Source: Azospirillum oryzae (GTDB taxonomy: Bacteria > Pseudomonadota > Alphaproteobacteria > Azospirillales > Azospirillaceae). From it: 64,000 nt of DNA. The translations under genes were made by a program, and so were the position numbers. Numbering within the stretch: position 1 is the stretch's first letter; every line of letters starts with the position of its first letter. The stretch spans positions 434,001 through 498,000 of the forward strand of contig NZ_FXAK01000009.1 in NCBI RefSeq assembly GCF_900177515.1. The letters are read 5' to 3'. Under the pieces are notes generated by a model. That model saw only the letters and a list, made by a program, of their open reading frames with translations. It ran no database searches and had not been told where the DNA came from. This document shows positions 44,609-52,935 of this stretch, in pieces.

Positions 44609-45928
44609 TCACTGCAATGCGGCTGAGGGAACGCCGTCGACCGGCCTGTGCGCCCTTGCGGCCCGGCTCTGCAGACGGTGGAGCAGGACGCCGGCCAGGA
44701 GTGCCAGCAGCGCCACCACCGACAGGTAGAGGCCGGGAGCGGCGACCAGCCCGGTGGAACGGGTGAGCTGGGTGATGGCGAGAGGGGTGATGGCGGTGAA
44801 GATCACGGTTGCCAGATTCAGCGACAGGGCGATGCCGCTGAAGCGCACGTTGGTGGGAAACAGACTGGCGAGCAGATGGGCATAGGTGCCGCTGACGAAG
44901 CCGCCGGCGATGCCGACGATGACGAACGCGGGCAGCAGGCCGATCTGATGGTCGACCAACGCTTGGTAGAGGGGATAGGCCCCGACCAGCATCAGCAGGC
45001 AGCCGACGCGGTGCAGGATCACGGTCGAGATGCGATCACCGAGCCAGGCCACCACCAGGATCGAAACGGTGGAGGCGGCGATACCGACGCTCTGCGCGGT
45101 GCTGGTGGCGGCGGCGTCGTAATGGAGGACGCCGGTCAGGTAGGAGGGCAGTACGACGAACAGCAGGCTGTTGGCGGTGTTGACGATCCCAGCCACGCCG
45201 ATTCCGACCAGCACCTGCCGCGGATAGGTGGTGATGACGCTGCGGAACGGATGCCTGGCGACATGGCTCTTCATCTGCCGGTAGCCGTTCGACTCCTCCA
45301 GCGAGGTGCGCAGCCAATAGGAGAGCAGCCCGAGCAGCCCGCCCAGGACGAAGGCGATGCGCCAACCGTAACTCCCGACCTCGGCCGCTGGAAGTGTGCT
45401 GTGGAGGAGGACGCTGACCAGGGTGGCGACAAACACGCCGCTGGTCAGACAGAAGATGACGAGGCCGCTGACGAAGCTTGCCCGCTCGGGCATCTCCTCG
45501 ACGACATAAGTGATCGAGCAGGGCAGCTCGCCGGCGAGGAAGAAGCCCTGGCCCAGCCGCAGCAGGATCAGCAGGATCGGAGCGGCGACACCGATGCTGT
45601 CATAGCCGGGGATCAGGCCGATCGCCATCGTGCAGCTCGACATGGCGAAGATCGACACCAGGAAGACCACACGCCGACCGAAGCGGTCGCCGAAGCTGCT
45701 GAGCACGATGCCGCCGAGCGGCCGCGAGACGTAGCCGATGGCGAACACGGCGAAGGTCTGCAGAAGCGACGAAATCGGGTTCGAAGCCGGGAAGAATTGG
45801 CTGGCAATCTCCATGGCGAAGACGCCGTAAATGATGAAATCATACATTTCCAGCGCGCCGCCAAGGCTGGCCAGAATGACGGTCTTCCAAGGAGCGTGCT
45901 TCGCTTCTGGTGCGTTTTCCTCAGTCAT
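44609..45928 (-). CDS. MFS transporter, metabolite:H+ symporter type
   Basis: 439 residues, about 12 membrane segments. GYVSRPLGGIVLSSFGDRFGRR after helix 2 is the MFS signature of the ShiA/ProP/KgtP branch, which imports shikimate, 2-oxoglutarate, betaine or proline. It begins at 45928, divergent from a LysR gene at 46199, and is followed after 15 bases by the sulfatase gene. Together they form a small operon, so a sulfate ester such as choline-O-sulfate is a reasonable guess for the cargo. Confidence 0.9.
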   Translation of the reverse strand: MTEENAPEAKHAPWKTVILASLGGALEMYDFIIYGVFAMEIASQFFPASNPISSLLQTFAVFAIGYVSRPLGGIVLSSFGDRFGRRVVFLVSIFAMSSCTMAIGLIPGYDSIGVAAPILLILLRLGQGFFLAGELPCSITYVVEEMPERASFVSGLVIFCLTSGVFVATLVSVLLHSTLPAAEVGSYGWRIAFVLGGLLGLLSYWLRTSLEESNGYRQMKSHVARHPFRSVITTYPRQVLVGIGVAGIVNTANSLLFVVLPSYLTGVLHYDAAATSTAQSVGIAASTVSILVVAWLGDRISTVILHRVGCLLMLVGAYPLYQALVDHQIGLLPAFVIVGIAGGFVSGTYAHLLASLFPTNVRFSGIALSLNLATVIFTAITPLAITQLTRSTGLVAAPGLYLSVVALLALLAGVLLHRLQSRAARAHRPVDGVPSAALQ

Positions 45929-46114
45929 CGCAATGCCCTTCCTCTCCCTTGCATTGATTTTTCCAATTCGGAGGCTTTTTTTGGAAGCCGTGGCGATTTT
46001 CTGAGCTTTGCACCGTCAGAAAACTGCACGATAGGCTGATTATTTTGGCTGCTAATTGTATTGCGACGATGTTATGCAGGCACTTGATAGTCAATTGACA
46101 TTTTATCTGCACCC

Positions 46115-46132
46115 CATAACCTGTTGGTTATG
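46115..46132. promoter_or_regulatory. Palindrome CATAAC-N6-GTTATG, copy 1
   Basis: A perfect inverted repeat, CATAAC at 46115-46120 and GTTATG at 46127-46132, in the 270-bp AT-rich gap (45929-46198) between the divergent MFS and LysR genes. It lies 66 bases before the LysR ATG. The same arms with the same spacing recur at 47568-47585, so this is a good candidate for the LysR recognition site. Confidence 0.65.
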
Positions 46133-46198
46133 TGAAAGCGGCTGAGCACGTGTGGATTCTCGCTTGCAACGCTCAACCCGAATAGCCTGGAGACGGCA

Positions 46199-47146
46199 AT
46201 GGAGCAGATCGAGCGCTTCTTCCAGCGCGGGCTTAAACTGAACCACCTGCGTCTGCTGTCGCTGTTCGCCACTCTTGGGCAGATCAGGTTGGTGGCGGAG
46301 CGGCTGAACGTCACTCAGCCGGCCATTTCCAAGCAGATCGCAGAAATCGAGGCTGGATTGGGCGCGGCGGTGTTGACCCGCGTTGGCAACCGTTTGCAGT
46401 TTACGCCGTTGGGTGAGTCCCTGCTGCGCTATGCGCGGGAAATCCTGCTGCAATTGGAGCAGGCCCGGCATGAGGTGGATGCCCTGTGCAGCGGCATCTC
46501 CGGAACGCTGACGGTCGGGGCAGTTGTCACCGTATTGCCGGTGGTGGCGCCGATCCTGACGCTGCAGTTGAAAAACAAAGCGCCCAACGCAGGTCTGCGA
46601 TTCATTGAGGCAACCAGCGACAAACTGTTCCCGATGTTGGAAGCCGGCGAGTTGGACTTCGTGTTCAGCCGTACCGCTCCCGCCGGCCTGCATGCCGCCG
46701 ACACCATGGGTCAACCCATGCTGAACGACCCGCTGGTGATCGTCTGCGGCCAGGGGCACCCACTCGCCACCAGGCGGGGCCTCGTCCCTGTCGACCTTGC
46801 CGGCGTGCCATGGATTCTGCCGCCGCGCGAATCCCCATCCTTCATGGCGCTGGAAGCGTGGATGCGCCGCCATGGCCTGAGCTTTCCGGAGGGCTGCGTG
46901 CAGACCATTTCGCTGTCCGCCAGCGAAGCGTTGATGAAAAGCTACAATTTCCTTGGCTTGATGTCGCTCGCCTTCGTCCGGCGCGGGGTGAGCCGCGGCA
47001 GCTTGAAGATCCTCAAGCTGAATGACGCGGTCTTCCTTGGCGATATCTGGCTTTTCCACAAGCGAGCCGCCGGCAACCCCATCGTCGCCGCCGCGCTGGA
47101 ATGCATGCCGGCGGTCCAGGAGACGCTTCGGAGCGGCACGGATTGA
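46199..47146 (+). CDS. LysR-type transcriptional regulator
   Basis: 315 residues. HTH about residues 25-45 (GQIRLVAERLNVTQPAISKQI) with an N-terminal extension MEQIERFFQRGLKLNHLR, typical of the GbpR/CbbR-like subgroup that binds sugar acids or aromatic acids. The effector domain is complete. It is divergent from the MFS-sulfatase operon and close to a truncated FAD-oxidase gene. The CATAAC palindromes on both sides suggest that it once regulated both. Confidence 0.92.
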   Translation: MEQIERFFQRGLKLNHLRLLSLFATLGQIRLVAERLNVTQPAISKQIAEIEAGLGAAVLTRVGNRLQFTPLGESLLRYAREILLQLEQARHEVDALCSGISGTLTVGAVVTVLPVVAPILTLQLKNKAPNAGLRFIEATSDKLFPMLEAGELDFVFSRTAPAGLHAADTMGQPMLNDPLVIVCGQGHPLATRRGLVPVDLAGVPWILPPRESPSFMALEAWMRRHGLSFPEGCVQTISLSASEALMKSYNFLGLMSLAFVRRGVSRGSLKILKLNDAVFLGDIWLFHKRAAGNPIVAAALECMPAVQETLRSGTD

Positions 47147-47187
47147 CGTACGGGACGGCAAGCTCCACGACGGCGCCCGTCAGAGCA

Positions 47188-47439
47188 CGGCGTGATGGTC
47201 ACTCCATGCTCCAGGCAAAGCCGGACCACCTCGGCAACTTCCATCGTTGAAGCCGGCCTCAGCACAGCGAGCGCTGCGGCTCGATATTTGCCCTGCCAAT
47301 CGGTGCAATACCCCTCCATGTCCGCTGTCGCGGTTATGACGCCTCGTTCACCAAGCTGAGTTTTGATTTCCATCAAGAACCCGGAGACGTCCACACCTGC
47401 TGGTGGCGTGATCGTGGGTACTTCCGTACTTCTTTCCAT
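47188..47439 (-). pseudogene. N-terminal remnant of a FAD-linked oxidase
   Basis: The minus strand from 47439 encodes about 84 residues resembling the start of FAD_binding_4 oxidases (D-lactate dehydrogenase/glycolate oxidase GlcD type): EIKTQLGERGVITATADMEG, WQGKYRAAALAVLRPAS, VVRLCLEHGVTITP. The expected next motif (GGNTGL) is absent; at about 47188 homology stops, only 42 bases from the LysR stop codon. The frame runs on to 46942 through LysR antisense. The gene was evidently cut by a deletion that also brought the LysR gene next to it. Confidence 0.75.
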
Positions 47440-47567
47440 TCCAGACCCCGGTGGCTATCCACATTGGGAAATGTCGAGTGCCCCAGCCAACAGATTATCC
47501 GTTAAGCTGATGGAAACGAAGATTGCAGTCCCAGCGATTAACGACAAATGAGATTTTTTGCGCACTA

Positions 47568-47585
47568 CATAACAGTATGGTTATG
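47568..47585. promoter_or_regulatory. Palindrome CATAAC-N6-GTTATG, copy 2
   Basis: Same arms and spacing as the site at 46115-46132. It lies about 129 bases upstream of the start of the truncated FAD-oxidase gene (47439, minus strand), where an operator for that gene would be expected. It is probably an orphaned binding site of the LysR at 46199. Confidence 0.6.
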
Positions 47586-47799
47586 AGAGCTTGTTCGTGA
47601 CGGGCCCGTCCTGACCGGTGTTGCGCCGGGTGGCCGGTCTGGTAGGGCTGTGAGCATCGTCAACAGCCTTCGGGTCAGCAGTCTATGGGCAGCGCCGTTC
47701 GTCCCGCAAGCACCACGCCCGCTTCCTGGGACAGTTCTCGAATGTCGATGCCTTCGTGGATGAGGTGCTGACGGAGTTGACAACCATAGCGGCGGAGGG
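47586..47799. other. Non-coding region with IS-like debris
   Basis: About 210 bases between the second CATAAC palindrome and the IS5 relic. It contains a 12-bp palindrome GACGGGCCCGTC near 47599-47610. No credible gene; short open frames here are not conserved in any pattern I recognise. Confidence 0.4.
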
Positions 47800-48015
47800 G
47801 ACGCGGCGATCCGGCCGAGCCGAGCACGGTGGTGACCGACAGCCGCACCTGTCCTTCGGCCCCGAGCTGCTTCGCGCGTGGCGTGGACGGCGGCAAGAAG
47901 ATCCGCGGCGTGAAGGTCCATATTGCCGTCGAGAATAACGGCATTCCGCTGGCGGATGCAGCGCCGGCCAACGTGCACGACATCAAGGGCATTGTCCCGG
48001 TCCTGCGGGGGCGTC
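47800..48015 (+). pseudogene. IS5-family transposase fragment
   Basis: The + strand reads VVTDSRT, then GVDGGKKIRGVKVHIAVENNG and ADAAPANVHDIKG, matching the IS5/IS427 core where an Asp-Ser is followed by a GKKIKGxKxHI motif and a DxxG stretch. Both ends are missing and no terminal repeats are evident. It is a short dead relic lying 70 bases from the end of the LysR gene at 48085. Confidence 0.75.
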
Positions 48016-48084
48016 TTCAGGTCGATCTGCCGACCGAACTGGCGCGCACGACGATCGTGCCGGCCTTGCCGACCTTGCCAGTGA

Positions 48085-48999
48085 TCAATGGTCGGAGAGG
48101 CGCCAGGGGGGCGGATTCAACGCTTCACGCATCATCGCCAGAAACACCGTGGATCTCGGGCTGCGGCCATGACGCGAGCTCAGCAACGCGACGACATCCG
48201 CAGCCGGACACACCCATTCCGGCAGAATCCGGACCAGTCGGCCGGTGGCGAGATCCTGGGCCACATCCCACTCCGACCGTACGATCACGCCAAGTCCCGA
48301 TTTCGCCCAGGCGCGCAGGATCATGCCGTCGTTGGTGGACATCGCCGGCTTGATGCGGACCGTCCTGGCGCCCTCTGTCGAATGGGAAAAGCGCCATAGC
48401 GTCACGTCCTCGTCATTCTCCCGGAGCGCGAGGCAGCGATGACGCAGGATGTCTTCGGGATGTTGGATGGGTGGATGCTCCGCAAGATAAGTCGGAGAGG
48501 CGCAGGCCACCCGTCCGTTCGGCGCGAGCGTCGTGACCAGCCGTTCGCCAGCATTCAGCGTACCGATATGGATCACAACATCCCAACTGTCGGACGTCAG
48601 CACATTGGGATGGTCCGACAACTCCAGGGCAACGGTGGCTTCCGGATACAGTCGCGCGAATTTCGCCGCGACCGGCGCGACATGCTCCCGTCCGAACCCA
48701 TAGGGCGCCGCAATCCTCAGCCTGCCTCTGACCCGCGTCGTCCGCCGGTCGAGCGACTCAGACAGCCCTTCGATGGCCTCGATGATGGCCGCCCCTTCGG
48801 CCACCAGCAACTCGCCCTCGTCGGTGAGGGCCAGGCCGCGGCTCGTGCGGTCCATCAAGCGGACGCCGATGCGCTGCTCGAGCGCTTTCAGACGTTGCGT
48901 GACGGCAGGCGGCGTGACGTTGAGCGTCCTCGCGGCATCGGCGAGCGAGGCGGAGCTGGAAACGACGCCGAAGAAGACGAGATCGTCGCTCGTAAGCAT
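48085..48999 (-). CDS. LysR-type transcriptional regulator
   Basis: 304 residues. HTH about residues 17-36 (ASLADAARTLNVTPPAVTQRL), followed by the DsdC/GcvA-like effector domain. It is divergent from the PLP-enzyme gene at 49123 across a 123-bp gap and probably activates that operon. Its start codon at 48999 lies inside a perfect inverted repeat (48997-49016), suggesting autorepression. The effector could be a D-amino acid or hydroxy amino acid, by association. Confidence 0.92.
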   Translation of the reverse strand: MLTSDDLVFFGVVSSSASLADAARTLNVTPPAVTQRLKALEQRIGVRLMDRTSRGLALTDEGELLVAEGAAIIEAIEGLSESLDRRTTRVRGRLRIAAPYGFGREHVAPVAAKFARLYPEATVALELSDHPNVLTSDSWDVVIHIGTLNAGERLVTTLAPNGRVACASPTYLAEHPPIQHPEDILRHRCLALRENDEDVTLWRFSHSTEGARTVRIKPAMSTNDGMILRAWAKSGLGVIVRSEWDVAQDLATGRLVRILPEWVCPAADVVALLSSRHGRSPRSTVFLAMMREALNPPPWRLSDH

Positions 49000-49016
49000 T
49001 AAGTTGTGCCTTAATG
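48997..49016. promoter_or_regulatory. Palindrome CATTAAG-N6-CTTAATG overlapping LysR start
   Basis: A perfect 7-bp inverted repeat at 48997-49003 and 49010-49016, with the first three bases being the complement of the LysR start codon. It sits in the 123-bp divergent promoter. A site here would allow the regulator to repress itself while activating the PLP-enzyme operon. Confidence 0.6.
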
Positions 49017-49122
49017 TTTGCTGTATAAATCGTTAATTGAACGCTACATGGCGCGTCGTAGAATGCAAGGACTGTCGCGGCTTTGAGCTGCGGAACGGAC
49101 CCTGGCCCTGCTGGATGACCCG

Positions 49123-50277
49123 ATGCGAAACCTCTCCCACTCCCTTGGCCTGAAGGAGGTCAGCACGCCTTGCCTCCTTCTCGACCTGGACCGTATGGAC
49201 CGCAACGTCCGCCGACTTCGTGAAAGGCTCGACAGCCTGGGCGTGACGCTGAGACCGCATCTGAAAACGGCGAAATCCGTCGACGCCGCGCAGCGGGTGA
49301 TGACGTCCCCGTCGGGCCCTGCGACGGTATCCACCTTGAAGGAGGCGGAACAGTTCGCCCGTGCGGGTGTCCGGGATCTGATCTATGCGGTGGGCGTTTC
49401 CCCGGACAAGATCGACCGCATCCTGGCGCTGCGCGCCGACGGTGTCGATCTGGCTGTTACGCTCGATACCGTGGAACAGGCGCGGGCGGTGGCCGAGGCA
49501 TCCCGACGGGCAGGAGATCCGATCCCTGCCCTCATCGAGATCGATTGCGACGGACACCGGTCCGGCGTTCTGCCCGGTGACCGCGCGACCCTGGTCCGGA
49601 TTGCCCGGACGTTGGAGGATGGCGGCCGTCTGCGTGGCGTCCTGACCCATGCGGGGGCGAGCTACGGCGCGGTCGGGGACGACGCCCTGCGCCGCTGCGC
49701 CGAGGTGGAGCGCGCCAGCGTGGTGCAGGCCGCGACCCTGCTGCGCGACGCCGGCTTCGCCTGTCCGGTGGTCAGCGTAGGCTCGACGCCCACCGCCCAT
49801 TTCGCGGAAGCGCTGGACGGGGTGACGGAGGTGCGCGCCGGCGTGTTCGTCTTCTTCGACCTGGTGATGGCGGGCATCGGCGTCTGCGGAATCGACGACA
49901 TCGCGCTTTCCGTGCTTGCGACGGTCATCGGCCATCAGCCGGAAAAGGGCTGGATTCTGGTCGATGCCGGCTGGATGGCCATGTCCCGCGACCGGGGAAC
50001 CGCCAAGCAGAAGATCGACCAGGGCTACGGGCTCGTCTGCGACATCGATGGAAAGCTGTTCGGCGACCTGATCCTGTCCGACGCCAACCAGGAGCACGGG
50101 ATCATCGCCCTGCGTCCAGGGTTGGACGCCCGGCTGCCCGACCTGCCGATCGGCACCCGGGTACGCATCCTCCCCAACCACGCCTGCGCCACAGGTGCCC
50201 AGCATGAGGCCTATCACGTGGTGCGAAGCGGCGGCGACCAGATCGAGGCCGTCTGGCCCCGTTTCGGAGGGTGGTGA
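49123..50277 (+). CDS. PLP-dependent D-threonine aldolase / D-serine dehydratase-like enzyme
   Basis: 384 residues, fold type III (alanine racemase N-terminal barrel, C-terminal D-serine dehydratase-like domain). Lys48 in RPHLKTAKS is the PLP Schiff-base Lys. His353 and Cys355 in PNHACAT are the likely zinc ligands of the C-terminal domain. The family splits D-threonine-type 3-hydroxy amino acids to glycine plus aldehyde or deaminates D-serine. With an aldehyde dehydrogenase in the same operon, aldolase activity is attractive. The substrate is not known. Confidence 0.88.
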   Translation: MRNLSHSLGLKEVSTPCLLLDLDRMDRNVRRLRERLDSLGVTLRPHLKTAKSVDAAQRVMTSPSGPATVSTLKEAEQFARAGVRDLIYAVGVSPDKIDRILALRADGVDLAVTLDTVEQARAVAEASRRAGDPIPALIEIDCDGHRSGVLPGDRATLVRIARTLEDGGRLRGVLTHAGASYGAVGDDALRRCAEVERASVVQAATLLRDAGFACPVVSVGSTPTAHFAEALDGVTEVRAGVFVFFDLVMAGIGVCGIDDIALSVLATVIGHQPEKGWILVDAGWMAMSRDRGTAKQKIDQGYGLVCDIDGKLFGDLILSDANQEHGIIALRPGLDARLPDLPIGTRVRILPNHACATGAQHEAYHVVRSGGDQIEAVWPRFGGW

Positions 50278-50278
50278 C

Positions 50279-50719
50279 ATGACGGACTCGAAAGCACAGG
50301 GCCTGGACGTGGTCCCCATATCCAGCGACGGCGCGGCACCAGCCGGAGGTCATTATTCGCAGGGCGTCCGCCATGGCGACCTCATCTATGTTTCGGGCCA
50401 GTTGCCCATCGCACACGACGGCACCCATCACGCGGACGCGGATTTCGACCGGCAGGCCCGCCTCGCGATCGGGAACATGATCGCGGTGGTGGAGGCCGCC
50501 GGCGGCAACGCCGCGACCCTGCTGAAGGTGACCGTCTACCTCGTGGGCGTCGCGAACTGGCCGCGCTTCAACGCGATCTACGCTGAGATGCTGGGGGACG
50601 CCCGACCGGCGCGATCGGTCGTGCCGGTGCCTGAACTCCATTACGGCTATCTGGTCGAAATCGACGCCGTCGCGGTTCGGACCGGGACCAGCCCGGCATC
50701 CATCGGGTCAAGTTTCTGA
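50279..50719 (+). CDS. RidA-family enamine/imine deaminase
   Basis: 146 residues, RidA/YjgF/YER057c/UK114 family. YSQGVRHGDLIYVSGQLP and the central LLKVTVYL are typical, and the conserved Arg lies in ARSVV. The family hydrolyses reactive imines made by PLP enzymes or by flavin amine oxidases, and the operon contains both, so a detoxifying role is likely. ATG 50279 is preceded by GGAGG; the upstream in-frame start at 50195 lies inside the previous gene. Confidence 0.9.
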   Translation: MTDSKAQGLDVVPISSDGAAPAGGHYSQGVRHGDLIYVSGQLPIAHDGTHHADADFDRQARLAIGNMIAVVEAAGGNAATLLKVTVYLVGVANWPRFNAIYAEMLGDARPARSVVPVPELHYGYLVEIDAVAVRTGTSPASIGSSF

Positions 50720-50732
50720 TGGAGTTGGAACA

Positions 50733-51593
50733 GTGATTCCCACCACCGCCTCCATCATGGTGCGTGCCATGACGCCTTCCGACCTCGACGGCGCGCTGCC
50801 TCTGTCGCAGGCGGTCGGCTGGCCCTATCGCCGCGAGGATTGGAGCGTCGCGCTCGGGCTGGGGCAAGGCGTGCTGGCGGTGGCGGACGGACGGATCGTG
50901 GCGTCCGCCCTGTGGTGGCCTTATGACGACCGTTTCGCGACCTGCGGCATCATCATCGTCTCCCCCGCCATGCAGGGTCGCGGTCTTGGGCGGATGTTGA
51001 TGGACCATCTGCTCGCCGCGAACGGCGGCCGCAGCATTCTGCTGAACTCGACCGAAGAGGGACGGTGCCTCTACGCGGCTTTCGGCTTCCGCGACATCGG
51101 GACAGTTCACCAGCATCAGGCATGGCTGCCGGCGGACACGACCCTGACGCCGCCATCCGGCGATGACGGCCAAGTCCGCTCGGCACGGCTGGACGACATG
51201 CCCACGATTCTGCGCATCGATGAAAACGCTTTCGGGGCCAGGCGGACGAAGCTGATCACGGAGTTCCTGCGGATTGGCAGTGCCGCCGTCATCGAACGCA
51301 ATGACACTGTGCGAGGCTTCGCCATCTGCCGCCCATTTGGGCTCGGTCAAGCCATCGGGCCGGTGGTCGCCCGATCCACCGAGGATGCCCGGTCGCTGAT
51401 CCGGCATTTCCTGCAGGCGAAGGCCGGCGAGTTCCTGCGCATCGACATTGATGGCGAAAGCGGTCTCGGCGATTGGCTGACCGCCCAAGGCCTGCCGGAC
51501 GTCGGCGCCGTCACGACGATGGTCCGGGGCACGCGCCCTCCGGTGCCCGGGCCGGACCGCATCTATGGCGTTGCCAGCCAGTCCTTCGGTTGA
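50733..51593 (+). CDS. GNAT-family N-acetyltransferase
   Basis: 286 residues. The acetyl-CoA-binding motif is VSPAMQGRGLGRMLMDHLL (about residues 76-94), preceded by MVRAMTPSDLDGAL. The second half from about residue 140 looks like the Acetyltransf_18-type domain often attached to such proteins. It likely acetylates an amine made or used in this module. It starts with GTG at 50733, with GGAG eight bases before, and lies between RidA and the FAD oxidoreductase genes. Confidence 0.85.
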   Translation: MIPTTASIMVRAMTPSDLDGALPLSQAVGWPYRREDWSVALGLGQGVLAVADGRIVASALWWPYDDRFATCGIIIVSPAMQGRGLGRMLMDHLLAANGGRSILLNSTEEGRCLYAAFGFRDIGTVHQHQAWLPADTTLTPPSGDDGQVRSARLDDMPTILRIDENAFGARRTKLITEFLRIGSAAVIERNDTVRGFAICRPFGLGQAIGPVVARSTEDARSLIRHFLQAKAGEFLRIDIDGESGLGDWLTAQGLPDVGAVTTMVRGTRPPVPGPDRIYGVASQSFG

Positions 51594-51603
51594 GGCGATT
51601 GCG

Positions 51604-52881
51604 ATGAAACTGACACCTTATTGGCTCGACACCGCGCCCAAATTCCTCGGTTCCGACCGGGGACCCGTCGAGGGCGACTATGACGTGGCGGTCGTCGGCG
51701 GCGGCTTCACCGGACTGTCCGCCTCGCTCGCCCTGGCGAAGAAGGGCGCGCGGGTCATCCTGCTGGAAGCGGGACAGCTGGGCGGCGCCGCGTCCGGACG
51801 CAACGGCGGCATGTGCAACAACGGCTTCGCCCGCGATTACGCCGCAATGGTCGACCGGCTGGGCGCCGACGCCGCCAAGCGGCTCTACCTGAGCTACGAC
51901 GCCGCGGTCGACACCGTCGAGCGCATCATCGGCGAGGAAGGCATCGACTGCGATTTCAAGCGCGTCGGCAAGCTGAAGGTGGCGGCGAAGCCGGCGCATT
52001 ACGACAAGCTCGCGCGCTCGCAGGAGTTGATGGCGCGTGGCGCCGATCCCGACAGCTATATGGTTTCACGACAGGACCTGAAGAGTGAACTGGGCAGCGA
52101 CCGCTATTTCGGCGGCCTGATCTTTCCCAAGAGTGCAGCCATGCATATGGGCAAGTTCGCCCATGGTTTGGCGACGGCAGCCGCACGCCAGGGAGTGCGG
52201 CTGCATGAGAACACGCCGGTCACCGCCATGAAGCGGCTGAACGGATACGCGCACCGGCTCTCCACACCGTCCGGTTCAGTCACCGCCAAGCAGGTGCTGC
52301 TGGCGACCGGCACCTCGGCGGTCGGCCCCCTTTCCTATTTCCGCCGCCGCATCGTGCCGGTCGGCGCATTTCTGATCGCAACGGAGCCCCTGTCGCCCAC
52401 CCGCCTGGACGCCTTGCTGCCGCGTCGCCGCAATGTGACGGACACCAGGAACTTCGTCTGCTACTTCCGCATCACGCCGGACAATCGGCTGCTGTTCGGC
52501 GGCCGGGCGCGCTTCGCCAAATCCGACCCCCGGTCGGACGCCAAGAGCGGCACCATCCTCCGGCGCTCGATGATCGAGATCTTTCCCGATCTGGCCGACG
52601 CTAGGATCGACTACTGCTGGGGCGGCATGGTGGACATGACGGCGGATCGCCTGCCGCGGGCCGGCGAACGCGACGGCCTGTTCTATTCCATGGGCTATAG
52701 CGGCCACGGCACGCAGATGTCGACCCACATGGGCCAGATCATGGCCAAGGTCATGGACGGCAACGCCGCCGCCAATCCATTGCGTGATTTCGACTGGCCG
52801 GCTATTCCGGGCCATTTCGGTCCTACCTGGTTCCTGCCCTTCGTCGGCGCCTATTACAAGCTGCAGGACATTCTGCACTGA
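51604..52881 (+). CDS. FAD-dependent amino acid/amine oxidoreductase (DAO family)
   Basis: 425 residues. AVVGGGFTGLSASLALAKKG is the dinucleotide motif, SGRNGGMCNNG follows, and GYSGHGTQMSTHMGQI near the C-terminus is the second FAD segment (PuuB/OrdL/DadA-like). It should oxidise an amine or D-amino acid to an imine. The ATG at 51604 is preferred over 51565, which would overlap the acetyltransferase gene. Its imine product would be handled by the RidA protein encoded two genes upstream. Confidence 0.9.
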   Translation: MKLTPYWLDTAPKFLGSDRGPVEGDYDVAVVGGGFTGLSASLALAKKGARVILLEAGQLGGAASGRNGGMCNNGFARDYAAMVDRLGADAAKRLYLSYDAAVDTVERIIGEEGIDCDFKRVGKLKVAAKPAHYDKLARSQELMARGADPDSYMVSRQDLKSELGSDRYFGGLIFPKSAAMHMGKFAHGLATAAARQGVRLHENTPVTAMKRLNGYAHRLSTPSGSVTAKQVLLATGTSAVGPLSYFRRRIVPVGAFLIATEPLSPTRLDALLPRRRNVTDTRNFVCYFRITPDNRLLFGGRARFAKSDPRSDAKSGTILRRSMIEIFPDLADARIDYCWGGMVDMTADRLPRAGERDGLFYSMGYSGHGTQMSTHMGQIMAKVMDGNAAANPLRDFDWPAIPGHFGPTWFLPFVGAYYKLQDILH

Positions 52882-52935
52882 GAGCCGGCCCCGGACACCG
52901 GATCGGTCGGCGACGGCTGCAAGAGGAGAGCAAAG

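Noticed and set aside
46942..47187. Extension of the FAD-oxidase remnant into the LysR gene
   Set aside because: Homology ends at about 47188; further residues are LysR antisense.
47829..48353. 174-residue + strand frame as a functional protein
   Set aside because: The first 60 or so residues are an IS5 transposase fragment and the rest is antisense to the LysR gene at 48085.
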